Of a stretch of DNA of 64,000 nucleotides, positions 14,301-25,852 are shown in pieces. The notes beneath the pieces are model-generated. The model searched no databases, was not told where the DNA came from, and saw nothing but the letters and a program-made list of their open reading frames with translations. Source of the stretch: Aquila chrysaetos chrysaetos. Taxonomy: Eukaryota; Chordata; Aves; Accipitriformes; Accipitridae. The position numbers were made by a program, and so were the translations under genes. The DNA lies in contig NC_044024.1 of the NCBI RefSeq assembly GCF_900496995.4, positions 2,046,001 to 2,110,000 on the forward strand. The letters run 5' to 3'. How positions within the stretch are numbered: position 1 is the first letter of the stretch; each line of letters begins with the position of its first letter.

Positions 14301-16769
14301 GTGGGAACTCCTTTGGTCTGCTGAGAGGAAGTACTGCAAACATGTAAATACCTGAACTCAGAACCGTGGATCTTCCCACACCAGTTTCATGAGCTTTCCC
14401 CTGCTGACCCAGGCACTACCGCACTTAACAGTTACCGTATCTGCTGGCTTAGGCAAGAGGGTGAGCTGAGGGCATGGGAATGCTGCAAGGGTTCCAGTAC
14501 AGGTTGAAAATCTCATTTCCTGAAAGCCAGCTATTATATTTCAGGTAGGTTCCTAATGGCAACAACCTGAGGATGTACAAGTTCACACCACTATTGCAGA
14601 CTTTCATTACCCTTACTCTCATAATTGGCTTGCCAGTACAAGAGGGGTTAGTCACCAGCATGTAAGAGTTGACATCACTCTAGCAGATAGTTTCTAAGCT
14701 GGTTTTGGTTCCCTTAGTATGATGATCTGACACTAGAAGATCCTTACGCAGAGAGCTCTAAAGGCTGTTAATTGTATAACCTTTACATTTAGTTGGATCT
14801 CACCAGATTGTGCCAGTCTTTCTCCTCCAGGAATGCTGCGTGTAAAGGATGTGCTCAATACACTGTGCAGATAAGAAAAAGGAATCACTTGTGCGGGCTT
14901 GCGGCAGCTGTTACAGGGTTACTCACTGCTATACAGACCCCCTTGGAAAGAGAACTTTTGCAAGCCTTTTGGACAAACTGGGCAAAGAAATTAAAATCAC
15001 CACCGACAAAAATAAGCGTGCATTCCCCCCCAGGTCCCTCCCCCACAAAATTTTCTTTTATCTGCTCAAAAAGGCCATAGGTTACTGGATTCTGTGTGTC
15101 AAGGGATTCTGAACTGTAAAGAATGGCAAAGAAGTTTTAGCAAAGACAACCGATGAAGCTATTTTTAGTATTGGCTGCATGGAAAATACTTCTCAGAGGC
15201 TATGGTGTGTTAAGAGTAGAAGACATATTTCCTCCTTTTTAGTTTCTGCCGAAAAACAGAACTTTGGAAGTAAATAACAATAACAAAAGAGCAATGGTTC
15301 TGATGGGTAAGTACTTGCAGCTGGTATTGGCAAGCCCCTAATCTCCCATGAGAAAATCTTCTCAGAGTTTTACCCAGTTCCAGAGATTCAAGGTGCTCAG
15401 CTAGTCTGAATAAAATCTGGGGTGAACTCCAAGGTTTTGGGTATCCCAGACTCCAAAACATTCTAAGATTTCCTTTCTCTTTCTGCTGTCAGAGAGGAAT
15501 ATTTTTATTACTGTAGAGACACTTGGATATGAATGTTTTCAGTTCATTATCTATTCACAGTTTCAAGAGCCCACGGAAGGGAGGGACTGTTGTGGGATGT
15601 AGTCAGTGATGAACTAAGACAGAACTAGCAGGGTTCTCTATTAGGAAATGCTCCTGCTTTGAATTAAAAACCTATCTATTTCAAACAGAATCTGCCTCTC
15701 TTTTGGGCAAAAGTAACATGTCCGTCTGTACTAGGACCAGAGGAAATTATTAACAGCATGTTTTAACTATGCTATGTAACTGTAGCTCTGTAACAGCAAA
15801 AGAGTCACTAATGAGCAATAACATTTCAGTTGCCATAAAAATGCAGGCAGGTAATTAGAAATGATTTCTCACAGTACACCCAGGTTTTACCTTTTCAATA
15901 TACCTGCTTTTTCTTTTTTTTTTTTTTTGCAAGGGAAAAAATGATTATCATCTGGGGGCCCAAATACATAGATAAAAGTACAGAATTCTGAAATGTTTGC
16001 CATTCTGTTTTCCTCTTTTTGTTATGATTTATAGCATGTGAGAGGATTTTAGAATAAACAACACATTTATGTACTTTAATCTGCATATATGCTTTCCACT
16101 TTCTATCATAAGTCATTGTACTCCTTTAAATAAGCCCATCTAGTTCTCCATAAGAAGACAGACAATCAGGATACAAATATTTACTTTCTGTTTGTCATAG
16201 TACAACTTTTGACCAAACTCATATAACTTTTTGGCAGTATCTTTCACTGAATATCTGCTTTTCTGTACTATGAAGGCTTGGCTCGACAGCAAAATAAATT
16301 TGCTCTCCATGCTACGACATGAAAACTAACTCTAAGTCTTTATTTCAGGCAAATGTTAATAATTATATATTAGTGACACTAATAATTCAGACATGTAATT
16401 GTTTTTCCCCTGATTCCCGCTAAGGGGCTGTAATTTGTTTCATTAGAGATTGATTTTTTTCCTCATGTGACTCCTTCCCTTGAACATGTGGAAAACACAC
16501 ATATCTGAAAGAACTGCTTCAAATATTCTATGAGCTAAAAGGCATTGATGCTGTTACTGCCGGCAAGACACATAGTCGGAACCTAATTTTGGATTCTGGA
16601 AAAGAACTCAGAACGGAAACAGAAGCATGAAAAAGGCACAGTAACACGTTTCTACATGTGTTCATTCTCGCACGTTGAAACAAGCTTCCTAGCAGACAAA
16701 CAGGCAAATTTGGACTTCTTTTTTTTGCATTAAAGCCACAAGAGCGTGTATTGCTCAATTATTCATTAC

Positions 16770-17010
16770 ATAACGGCGGCAGCGCTGGCACCGGCACGCC
16801 GCAGCAGCTAACGTCAGGCTGCTGCTGCGGTTGAACCCCCACGCTTCCCAAACCGGCAGGTAGGCTCTGCCGACGGCAGCAGCCTGGGGCATCCTCTCAC
16901 GGGGGAGCCCGCTCCACACGGGCTTCTCTTCTCTACCGTGGAGCACACCAAAGTCACGCTGCAGACCACCCCGGGCTGAACTCCACAAGTAACCAACCCA
17001 GAGCGACACA
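16770..17010. other. Short CpG-rich patch in AT-rich DNA
   Basis: An abrupt GC-rich block with repeated CGGC, CCGGC and GACGGC motifs begins after an AT-rich flank (TTCATTACATAA) and fades by about 17010. It contains no recognisable gene. It may be a small CpG island acting as a promoter or enhancer, or the remnant of a GC-rich element. Confidence 0.35.
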
Positions 17011-17507
17011 AATATAGCTGAGGTCAAGCCCCTTCTCTGAACGCCAGGAAATGCTGCCCATGCTGTTTCGCAGGAGCCAAGCTCTCCTCTAATATAGGTA
17101 ATTATGGTAGCGAATATTTCTAGCAAGCTCATTATCCTGGTAAGCAAAAACCAAGAGTGGGAACAGTCTTTGGCATGCTATGTAAAAAAAAAGTTTTACC
17201 TACAGAATCAGGGCAGATAGATCTATAGGGAAAGTACATCTGTAACCAGTGTAACTGCAAAATCCCTAGAGTGAGTTCAGTTTTATCAGCAGAAAATATC
17301 CACTTCCTCACTCCCTGCCTGCAGGATAACTGATACGCAATACTGGCAAGCAAGGTTCAAATCCTCCAGACTGGCGATGCCAAAGTCCTCTTCCAGTACC
17401 AAGGATGCATGGTGCTGGACAGGTCGCAGAAGTTTTTTGAATGTACGTAATCTTCTAGCTGAGTCTCACGAAAGTCCAGACAGCAAACATCCACATTCAG
17501 ACAGGAA

Positions 17508-17565
17508 AAATGTTATCCCCACTTTGCAGCTGGGTAAATTGAAGCACAAAGAAATTCGGCAGAAC
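17508..17565 (-). mobile_element. MIR/L2-type ancient repeat tail (antisense)
   Basis: The + strand reads TGTTATCCCCACTTTGCAGC followed by TGGGTAAATTGAAGCACAAA. This is a decayed form of the familiar ATTATCCCCATTTTACAG / GAAACTGAGGCACAGAG string shared by MIR and L2 tails in amniotes. The match covers about 50 bp in the antisense orientation. No body is recognisable further downstream. Confidence 0.6.
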
Positions 17566-18800
17566 TATTCTGTAGGTTTTATATGACTTGTGCCTTTAAA
17601 TCTCTGTCTTGCTCCTACACTTCTTGTGTAACAATCTGCCCTAAACCAGGCTGCCAGAACAATTTATGTGCATAGAGCAGCAACAGTGGCTGCATCTCTT
17701 CTGTAAGTAGACCTGTTCTTAAGTATACAGTGAATTTTCACAAGCACCCTTTTTTATTGTTACAGTTTACTTTTGTAACTGCAATGCTTCACCTACCGAC
17801 AGGTACAAGTGCAACTATGATTAACTTCATCTCTGCTTTCTACACGGATTGTGGCTTTTGCTCAAATCACTCAGGTCTATTAGTGACAACTGAGTGGGGA
17901 TGAAAGCGTTACAGATGGAACTTCATGCAGACAAGAGAGCATCTGCGGAAGAGTTGATAACGTTTGTTTTCCAGAAATGCTAGTCGGGTCAATCAGTGAA
18001 CTGTTTCTGAATTGCTGTTTCCAAATGAGGCTCTGCTTAGCTTGCCAGGCTATGGAGTATCGTGCGGTGATTTAATGTTAAAGACAACTTTGTGGTTGAA
18101 TAAATTCCAGCAAATATGTTCCCATTGCTGATGAACAACTTAAAAAATCAGCTAAACAGGATGTACTGATAAACACTGCAACATCGGCCAAAAGCTCACT
18201 ATTGCTTTTCATGAAGCCCATATAAATAATTTTAAAATAAACATCTGACAGTCTCCCAACTTCTACCAATGTCCTTTGACAATTCATGGAAACAGGACCG
18301 TCTGTAAAGCACAGCGCTGCATTTTAGGGGGTGTTCATTGTGAGGCATTCTTATTTGAATCAGAGCCACTAGGTTTGGGTCTCTGAGGTTTCTGAGCAGT
18401 CAGACATCAATGTCTATATTGTCTCCAAGACAGGCAGTAGCTGCAGTGATGTTCTACTTCACACACTTAAACCACGACAGAGCAGAGAGTTAAACTGCTG
18501 AGCTACAGGGACAGTTGTGTGCTGCAAGCCAGAGGCCGACCCAGAAGAGGCAAAGCAGGGCAGATTCCCGGTGGCTTTCTGAAAATCCAAACAATTAGAT
18601 CCCCTAAGAGGGTAAAGTCCTAGCCTCACTAATACATTTACCCCCTGGGATAAGGGTGAGGCTGGATTTCACCCCGTTGCTTGAAACAATTTAAGAAGTG
18701 CCACTGTTTGACATTGCTGGCAGGGAACTCCAGCAAGTGTAAACTGAGCTGCCTGCTTATTTAGTTCAAGAGAAATGTCAACCAAGGCTCAGGCGAGTGC

Positions 18801-18809
18801 TATAAAAAG
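18801..18809 (+). promoter_or_regulatory. Candidate TATA box for P2RY10
   Basis: TATAAAAAG sits in a moderately GC-rich context. A start site about 25-30 bp downstream would fall near the TTCATCAG at 18827-18834. It lies about 6 kb upstream of the P2RY10 coding exon and on the same strand, and the sequence between it and a consensus donor at 19427 is GC-rich. The assignment to P2RY10 is inference. Confidence 0.4.
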
Positions 18810-18829
18810 CCGTTGGGAAGTTGGACTTC

Positions 18830-19427
18830 ATCAGCAAGAGGGCTTAGCACTAGGTGAAACAGAGCAACTGCCAGCCGAGGCTCACGCATGGCTATGACCA
18901 TCTACAGCCCTGCCATCAGGAGGCAAGAGCAAAGCTGAACTTCGCAGGGAGGAGCAAGCAGAAACCTCAGGAGCGTTTCCATGGTCAGCTCGGAGCTCTG
19001 CTTGGAGAGGAGGAAGAGTGGGAGAGGAGGAAGGGGTGCCCTGCACGGAGCAGCACCCAGCTCCGCTCGGGACCTTCTCCCACGGCAGCCCCGGGGGGTG
19101 CCAAGCCATCGCGGCGGAGCGGCGGGAGAGAAAACCACCGAGGACGAAGGCACGTGAACCCGATTTTGGGACGACCCTGCGTATGCCTGGCCGGGACTCA
19201 GCTCAGCAGGGCTGGGAGCCCAGCAAGCGAGTCTCCCCGAAGCAGGTGGGGGCTGCGAGCCAGCAGCAGCCGCAGCACGGAGCCGCAGGCAAAGCAGCAC
19301 CTTGCAGCACCCCGTGATGTCATTCAGGTCGCCGTGCACATGTAAACACGGCTGGCGCGGTGCAGCCAGGACACTCCACTTCCTCCCGCCAGCACAGTTG
19401 CACTTAGCTGGGTTTCTGCCTGAAAAG
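18830..19427 (+). other. P2RY10: Candidate 5' non-coding exon of P2RY10
   Basis: GC-rich block ending in a near-consensus splice donor, TGAAAAG|GTAAGG, with the last exonic base at 19427. A strong PU.1/ETS-type site (CACTTCCTC, the reverse complement of GAGGAAGTG) lies about 45 bp before the donor, fitting a haematopoietic gene. The shared 11-mer CAGTTGCACTT is at 19395-19405. Joined to the acceptor at 24827 this would remove a 5.4-kb intron. The true start site may be close to the ETS site rather than at the TATA box, giving a much shorter exon. A GTG-initiated open frame across the block has no recognisable homology. Confidence 0.4.
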
Positions 19428-21091
19428 GTAAGGCTGCTTTTAAGCTCTCTCTTTGCGATCTAGAACCCTCGTTCACGAGCCTATGCTGTTTCCTACGAAA
19501 AAACGTTGAGCTCCTCGGGCTTTTTCTTAGGGGTTGGCTCTTGCCGGGAGGAGATTTGTGGCACTTTTGAGGCTTGAAAAAACAGCAGCCCTCCTTGCAC
19601 GCCAATCCTCTGTATGAACACATGGAGGAGTTGAAACAGCGGCTGCATGAAGTTGCTGTTGCTAGAGAAAGCAAAATGTTAGAGCGTGGGCAATTAGCTG
19701 GTCTCCAACTGTTCTCCAGTGTCATTGCTAGGTACAATTTCCTTCTTTTGCCTGATTTCTCAGGGAATATCTTTTCTTTTAAAATCATACTTGACAGTAA
19801 GGGAAACTTGCAAATCTGTTTTTTCTAATGGTGATTTATATTACTATTAAAAAAATCCACATGCTGCCTGTCTTTGTGCCATCCAATGCTCTTTGACTGA
19901 ATTGCAACAGTAGGAAATTAATTAATATTAGTCAGTGGGACACAATATGACAAAAACAGCAAGATTGCTTGGGCTTGTTTTTCTTAATGAGAACCCTGAG
20001 GCAGTTTTAATTCATAATTCAGACTGCAGTCACTGGTCTGGATTAACACTTAACTTACTTCAGGGAGTGAAGGTTTTAAACTTTACTTTGTAAAAGGTGG
20101 CTTACTGATGGGCTTGCATTCACTTGCACCGGCAGCTCACCTCTGACGGGAGCACAGCAATATAGCACACATGCAATTTGGCACTTACAGACAGGATTCA
20201 TAGTGGGTGGCTCCTGAATCTGAAATTTCTTTAAGTAAATCAAAAGAGAACCGCACCAAAGGTGAGTCAGTATGTCAGATCTGGCTTCCCGCACATTTAT
20301 GTAGGAGAGGACTTCAGCAGCAGGCTGGAGCAGTAGGATGTGTGAAGTAAGAGTGTGATTTTTGTTCAAGGGCATGTTTTCTGGGTCAAGTGAAAGTGCT
20401 GGGAGCCTGGCTCCAGTGCGAACATCACCAGCCAGGGGAACCGTATCCATGATGGAAGTCCATCCGCGGGACAGCCCTCGCCAGCCTGGAGCAAGAGCTC
20501 CAAGAGGGCTGCCGGTATCCTGCTGCGTGTGCATGTCCTGCTTCTTCAGCTGCCGGAGCTGCAGAAGTGAGAATTAGATTAGTGTTGCAAAACGAAAACA
20601 TCTCATCACAACAGATCAAACAACCCAGATCTGCTCTTTTTTTGTGGAAGAAGAAAACCAGAAAAAGTACCCTTAACTGTAGAACTTTCCACTTCTGACT
20701 GCAGAGGTTTCATACCAAAGTGCGAGTGCAATAGCGTGAGACATTCACGGCCATGCAATGAGGGCAGAATGTAGAGGCATTTGTGTCTTAATCAAATCAA
20801 CTAACCTGTCTGCTGACGGCCATGCCAGAAAAATCCAGGACTCTGGAATGATATTCCTTTGCTTCTCAGTCCTGTCAAGATGAACATCTTTTTCCTAGAA
20901 ATGCCATGTTTAGCTTCATCCAGCTACAAGTAATAATGTGCACACTTCATTATGTCCTTACTGCAACAGCCTCAGAAATACAGACTCTATTTAAAATGTA
21001 AAAACCAGTAGTTAAAGTGTATTTATTTACTACAATTTTTTTTAAATTTCATATTCTGAAAACAACGTTGCAGTAGGAGCTGTCTCCCTGC

Positions 21092-21128
21092 AATATAATA
21101 AATAAATAAATATAATAAATAAATAAAA
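21092..21128. repeat. AATA-type tetranucleotide microsatellite
   Basis: Repeated AATA/ATAA units with one interruption (AAATATAATAAAT). Confidence 0.85.
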
Positions 21129-23829
21129 TCTGATGGAGATTTTCAGCCTTCTACCTTTGCTGTACACACATCATGCAGCAAATGACTCTGCTTTCTTTAC
21201 AGCTTTGGAGACTAATTTCAGACATTCAATGGTATCTCTGTGTGTCTGCTTTTGTGCACAGGTGGGAAGATAAGGAGACAGTGTGGGATTAAGCTTCAAT
21301 CTGAACAAGAGAAGTGGGAGGAAGGGCTGAAATGCAATCATTCTGTAGTCCCCTGTGCATATGCCTGGGTGCATTTTGTCCAAAGAGATGGTTTAATCTC
21401 ATTATATTTTTATGACACTGTAATGAAGTAATTTATTCTCAGAAAGTGCCCTGTTCTGATGAGCCAGCAGACATCACCCATGTATGTGTTAATTGTATTA
21501 ATGCTTTTGCACTGCCAGCCAGGTCATCCTGCTCAGTCCACTTCATTATAAATGGCCTGACCCCAAGTTCATTGAATGCAAAGGAGAGGCTTTTCCTGAC
21601 TCCACGGACCATACCTCTCCTGTTCGTCAACCACGGTGTAACATTTGCTCGGGGTGGTGGGGATGGGACATCACCTGCATTTCCACAGGCTGGGTTTTAT
21701 CACCTTTTGGCTCCAAGGTTCAAAGCGGCTCCCTGGCCTCCATCAAAGTGCAGCTTTTCAGGTGTCTTCTGCCTGTAAATACCAGCAATATAAGGACTAC
21801 TCCTGGGGGCATTTTTTTTTCCTAGTATCAGTTATTCAGCAACACAAGAGTTTTTCAATTTGGGATCACCCTAGAAGATAGCAACATGAACTCATGAGAC
21901 CATAGTCACACCACTGCCTCTGCCTCCTGCCACTCAGACAGCCCTAGTCCCTTGGGGTTAGAAAAATACCTTAAAGAGGAGGGCAAAGAAATGAAATCTT
22001 GATTAACTCTGACACCTTGTGGACAATTAGCAGATGAAGATGAAGGCTGCTGGGGGAAATCTCTCCTTGCTTTGGGCTCCACCATGGTCTCAGGCATGCT
22101 GCAGCCTTTGGAGCCCAGCCCTGTGCTCGTCTGCGTGCCTGGGCACAGTTTGCTGCAATCAGAAAATAAAGGCTGATTTCTGGTATCAAGCGTGTGCATT
22201 CAGTATCACCCTTGTGTTGCAGCATACGCATCCTGGACACGTCGGTTTACCCTAAATGGCTCCATTCAGAGGCCAGTTTGAGTCAGCAGCCTGAACTTGA
22301 TTATTCTGATCGCTGACATTGCGGTTTAGTCCTTAGCTGTCACATGAAATGTAAATAAGGGCTAACTGTATCTAGGGACCTCAGTAAGCAAACTGACTGT
22401 TATGACTCATTGGAACTGAAGAACACAGGTCCATTGGCCAGCATTTAAATATAAGTGTGTCCTTAAAATAGAACATTTTGCAAATGTACCTAATCCTCCA
22501 TGGTTTCAATGGCCATTTAGCACTTGTGTTTTGGAGGGGCACCAGACAGTCAGCCTAACCTTGACATCCAAGGGAAACCAGGCAGCTAGTAACTTTGAAA
22601 GTGGCTTTTTAATGGCTTCTTGGGAAAGTGGGAGGTCACCTGAAGGGACAGAAATTGGGTGTAATGAGTGGTGCTCTTACTGGAGGCAAGGGCAGCAGAC
22701 AGCATGTCCAGCTAGAGCTGCAGATGAACCAGATGGAAAGGGAACACAAACCTCCAGAGCGCCAGAAATTCACAGCCCTCTCAAGAAATGGGATGGAACC
22801 CCAATTTACCTCTCTGAGAAGCAATGTCCTGACCGAACACCCCAGTGCTCAGCTCCATGCCCTGTCCACTCCCTGTCTCAGTGTCCTGAGGAGCACCAGA
22901 AAGGAGAGCGGGAGGCCTCCAATGTTGCTTCTCAGACCGTTGCATTCAGCGTTGCTTATCTCCTCTTCTCATGGAGATAAGGCCATGGGCCAGATGCATC
23001 TTTCCCCCTTGTTTCCAGCACCCTTTGAGCCTCTTCCCCCCTCATGGGCATGTTATGGCCTCGTGATAGGAGCAAGGCTGTGGTGTCCTGGGATGGGGAC
23101 AGTTGGGGACACCCCACCACGGAGCACAGCATCTCGTCCCAGAGCTGCCCTGGGGCAAGGGTTACTGGGAGCGAATGGCAGACTGGAGGGATTGCACTGG
23201 AGAGAAAAAACCAGCCTGGGAGGTGTGCTCTGAGGCACCTGGCCTCCATGTACTCATGCCGTCTTGGTGAAGGAAGGGGATTAGAGAGAGGGTTTCTTGA
23301 CTGCAGCACTTCTTTGATGTTTGGTGCAACTGAAGGATGTAGCCCAGCTGCTAAAGCGAGGGTGTTGCAGGAGATAAACATGCAGACCTTGCTTTTTGAA
23401 GACTGTGAGAAAATGAAAGACAAGTTTAAAATGAAAAGCAAGAAAGTTGGCGGCAGCATCTGTCTGGGGAGCCTGCAGGAGCAGTGGTTAGGTGGGGCTG
23501 CTCACCGTCAGCATCAGCCAGAGCCACTGCACCCGCGGTGAGGGTGGCCTGTGTCCCATGCTGGGACCTTGCCACATCTGGGCATTTCTGGGGCCTGAAT
23601 TACAACCCTTCCATTGCAGCCTTGAACAGTGTCTGTATGAGCTGCCAAGTCCAAGTACCGCAACGATTAACAAGCTGAAAAAGCAGCTATTTGTGTTCTT
23701 TGTCACTTGAGAGCTCTAAGTGCTACTCTTTTTGTAACATGAAGGAAAAAAACATTAGTAACAGGGTACGAGTTACTAATATCTACCTACAGAGACTTTT
23801 TCTGGCAAATGCCCCTTGCCAGTGGTGCA

Positions 23830-23841
23830 GGAAATGAGTCA
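23830..23841 (+). promoter_or_regulatory. ETS/AP-1 composite motif
   Basis: GGAAATGAGTCA combines an ETS core (GGAA) directly with a perfect AP-1 site (TGAGTCA). This arrangement is common in lymphocyte enhancers. It lies 1 kb upstream of the P2RY10 coding exon. Function is inferred from the motif and its position only. Confidence 0.35.
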
Positions 23842-24811
23842 GAAGGAATGAATCAGTGTCTGCAGTGCCACATGAAATAGGAAGCTGATATTCAATTTTA
23901 ACTGTTACATTAGACAAGGAGGGAATCGCTGTAATGAGAATTATAATGTTATGGGGAAATACCTGATAAAACCAACTGGCCTTACTGAAGACAAGTCCCA
24001 GTTACCAAAGCTGACAAAAGAAAGATGGCCCAACAGTTCAACATGTGACATTTTGCCATCCCTACTCATCTGAATCAAAGGAAAGCCAGAAATTGGAAGT
24101 ATCTAAAAATAAAATTATCTGATGGAAAAAAGTATTAAACTGAGGCTACTGGGGTGATGAGAAATGGAAGTTGGTGATCTGATTAGGTCTCTGCTTGTTA
24201 CATTAGCTTAAACACACAGCACCACTGGCTGCATTTACAACAGTCAAACTTTTCAAGCCCACTCCCTGCTACCCTTTTCCACATGGCCTGTCCCCATCAT
24301 GCCAGAGAATGTGGGTACATGAGGTCCAACAACAGGGTCAGGAGACATGCCACCCGTCCAATGCCTAATGTATAACTTAACAGCAGGTATGATTCAGTGG
24401 TTGGCACTCACGTTTTGATCGTTGAGCCATGTGGTTCCTCACACACAGAAGCTGGGCTATGGCATATCTTTCTTCCATGTATTCCTCCCCTGCTACCCGG
24501 AGACCAAACCACAGATAATCTCAAGGAGATGGCCAAAAGGATAGGCAGCTTCTCCTGCTCCTCTATTAGCAGTATGGCACAGCTTCACCCATGCTTATGG
24601 CACTCGGACAGCCCAGCAAGGAGACTGACACAACAGGAATGGTCCCTCACGCCTGCGTGAATACTCCCTGAAAGGGCAGCTTTGAAGAAGATAGCAGGAT
24701 GTTTTATACAGAAGACATTTCCAAACCTCTACTTTGTACTGAATAGCCAAATAGGAAATGCAAATGTGAATATTGACAACTCTTGCAGTGCCTTTGCCTT
24801 TACAGCCCCTG

Positions 24812-24827
24812 TTTTTGTTCTCTACAG
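24812..24827 (+). other. P2RY10: Splice acceptor of the P2RY10 coding exon
   Basis: A T-rich tract followed by TTCTCTACAG ends two bases before the proposed start ATG, so the coding exon would begin GA-ATG. This is why the in-frame upstream Met at 24773 is rejected: its 19 residues are encoded by the pyrimidine tract. A second, weaker candidate (CCTTTACAG) ends at 24805. Confidence 0.65.
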
Positions 24828-24829
24828 GA

Positions 24830-25852
24830 ATGACCCACCCACCCTATACCACGACAGATGTCTCCAGCAGCCCAGTCATGACGCAGAGCAACCAGACCTG
24901 CTCCAGTCACAATATAACGTTCAAAAACAGCCTGTACGCAACCACATACACCATCATATTCATCCCCGGCCTCCTGGCAAACAGCGCTGCCTTATGGGTC
25001 TTGTGCCGCTTCATCAGCAAGAAGAACAAAGCCGTCATCTTCATGATCAACCTGGCCGTGGCCGACCTGGCTCATGTCCTTGCGCTGCCACTGCGAATAT
25101 ACTATTATATTAACTCCACATGGCCTTTTGGGAGATTCCTTTGCTTACTGTGTTTCTACCTGAAGTACCTCAACATGTACGCCAGCATTTGTTTCCTCAC
25201 CTGCATTAGCATTCAGAGGTATTTTTTCCTGTATCAGCCGTTCAAAGCCAAGGACTGGAAGCGGCGGTACGACGTAGCCATCAGCACTGCGGTGTGGCTT
25301 TTTGTTGGGGTGGCATGCTTGCCGTTCCCCATCATGCGCAGCTACGGCCTGGCCAAAAACACGAATACCTGCTTTGCAGACCTTCAAGTCCGGCAGATCG
25401 ACAGCAAGGTGGCCACCGTGCTGATGACAGGCACGGCAGAGCTCTTTGGGTTCATCGGCCCACTCATCATTATTTTATTCTGTACTTGGAAAACAAAAGA
25501 CTCTCTTCGGGGCTTCCAGATACCGCTGCAAAATAGCAGCGAGAGGCGGAAGGCTTTAAGGATGGTTTCCATGTGTGCCATTGTGTTCTGCGTGTGTTTT
25601 GCACCATACCACATCAACTTCTTTTTCTACATGTTGGTGAAAGAAAATGTCATTACAGACTGCTTCCTGAGTACCATTACACTCTATGCCCAACCCTTTT
25701 GCTTAAGTCTTGCGAGTCTGGACTGCTGTTTGGATCCAATCCTGTATTTCTTTATGACTTCAGAGTTTCAGGACCAGATATCAAGGCACAGCAGCATGGT
25801 CATCAGGAGTCGGCTCATGAGCAAAGAGAGTGCCTCATCAATTAAGGAATGA
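24830..25852 (+). CDS. P2RY10: P2Y receptor 10 (lysophosphatidylserine receptor)
   Basis: A 340-residue class A GPCR in one exon. Mammalian P2RY10 (LPS2) binds lysophosphatidylserine at the plasma membrane of lymphoid cells and signals mainly through G12/13. The outer N-terminus has N-glycosylation sites at N21, N28 and, in the first extracellular loop, N95. TM1 starts around residue 39. C105 (TM3) and C181 (second extracellular loop) form the expected disulfide. TM3 ends I-Q-R-Y (128-131) instead of DRY. TM6 carries CFAPYH (256-261) and TM7 DPILY (302-306). R89 and R170 sit where the related GPR174 contacts the ligand's acidic groups. The tail ends in SRLMSKES (327-334), as in mammalian P2RY10. 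The start was chosen because an acceptor ends just before it; Met17 (24878) is an alternative. Residues 35-80 lie in a tract nearly identical to the next paralogue. Confidence 0.95.
   Translation: MTHPPYTTTDVSSSPVMTQSNQTCSSHNITFKNSLYATTYTIIFIPGLLANSAALWVLCRFISKKNKAVIFMINLAVADLAHVLALPLRIYYYINSTWPFGRFLCLLCFYLKYLNMYASICFLTCISIQRYFFLYQPFKAKDWKRRYDVAISTAVWLFVGVACLPFPIMRSYGLAKNTNTCFADLQVRQIDSKVATVLMTGTAELFGFIGPLIIILFCTWKTKDSLRGFQIPLQNSSERRKALRMVSMCAIVFCVCFAPYHINFFFYMLVKENVITDCFLSTITLYAQPFCLSLASLDCCLDPILYFFMTSEFQDQISRHSSMVIRSRLMSKESASSIKE

Larger units (their letters stand above)
4860..18780. other. Long non-coding stretch upstream of P2RY10
   Basis: About 14 kb without a recognisable gene. The open frames are short, overlap on both strands and lack domain motifs. 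It holds a decayed CR1 end near 5481-5600, an A21 run at 11315, a CpG-rich patch at 16770-17010 and a MIR/L2-like tail at 17508-17565. The remainder looks like single-copy intergenic DNA, and I see nothing else supportable. Confidence 0.6.
19428..24811 (+). other. P2RY10: Presumed P2RY10 5' UTR intron
   Basis: Bounded by the donor at 19428 and the acceptor ending at 24827, with no recognised coding sequence. It contains an AATA-type microsatellite (21092-21128) and an ETS/AP-1 composite site (23830-23841). Open frames at 22.5-23.5 kb overlap on both strands in GC-rich sequence and show no family motifs. Confidence 0.35.

Noticed and set aside
18484-18515. Possible third tRNA-like relic (TTAAACTGCTGAGCTACAGG)
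   Set aside because: It resembles an inverted A box, but no matching B box lies at tRNA spacing. Too short to call.
18854-19345. 163-codon open frame in the candidate first exon
   Set aside because: It begins with GTG, not ATG, lies in GC-rich sequence and shows no recognisable family. More likely a 5' UTR or non-coding block.
22531-23541. Open frames of 149-201 codons on the + strand
   Set aside because: Mutually overlapping, with no recognisable domain and no splice or promoter context.
1-24000. Search for LPAR4, the upstream mammalian neighbour
   Set aside because: No frame carries its TM motifs, so it must lie outside the window.
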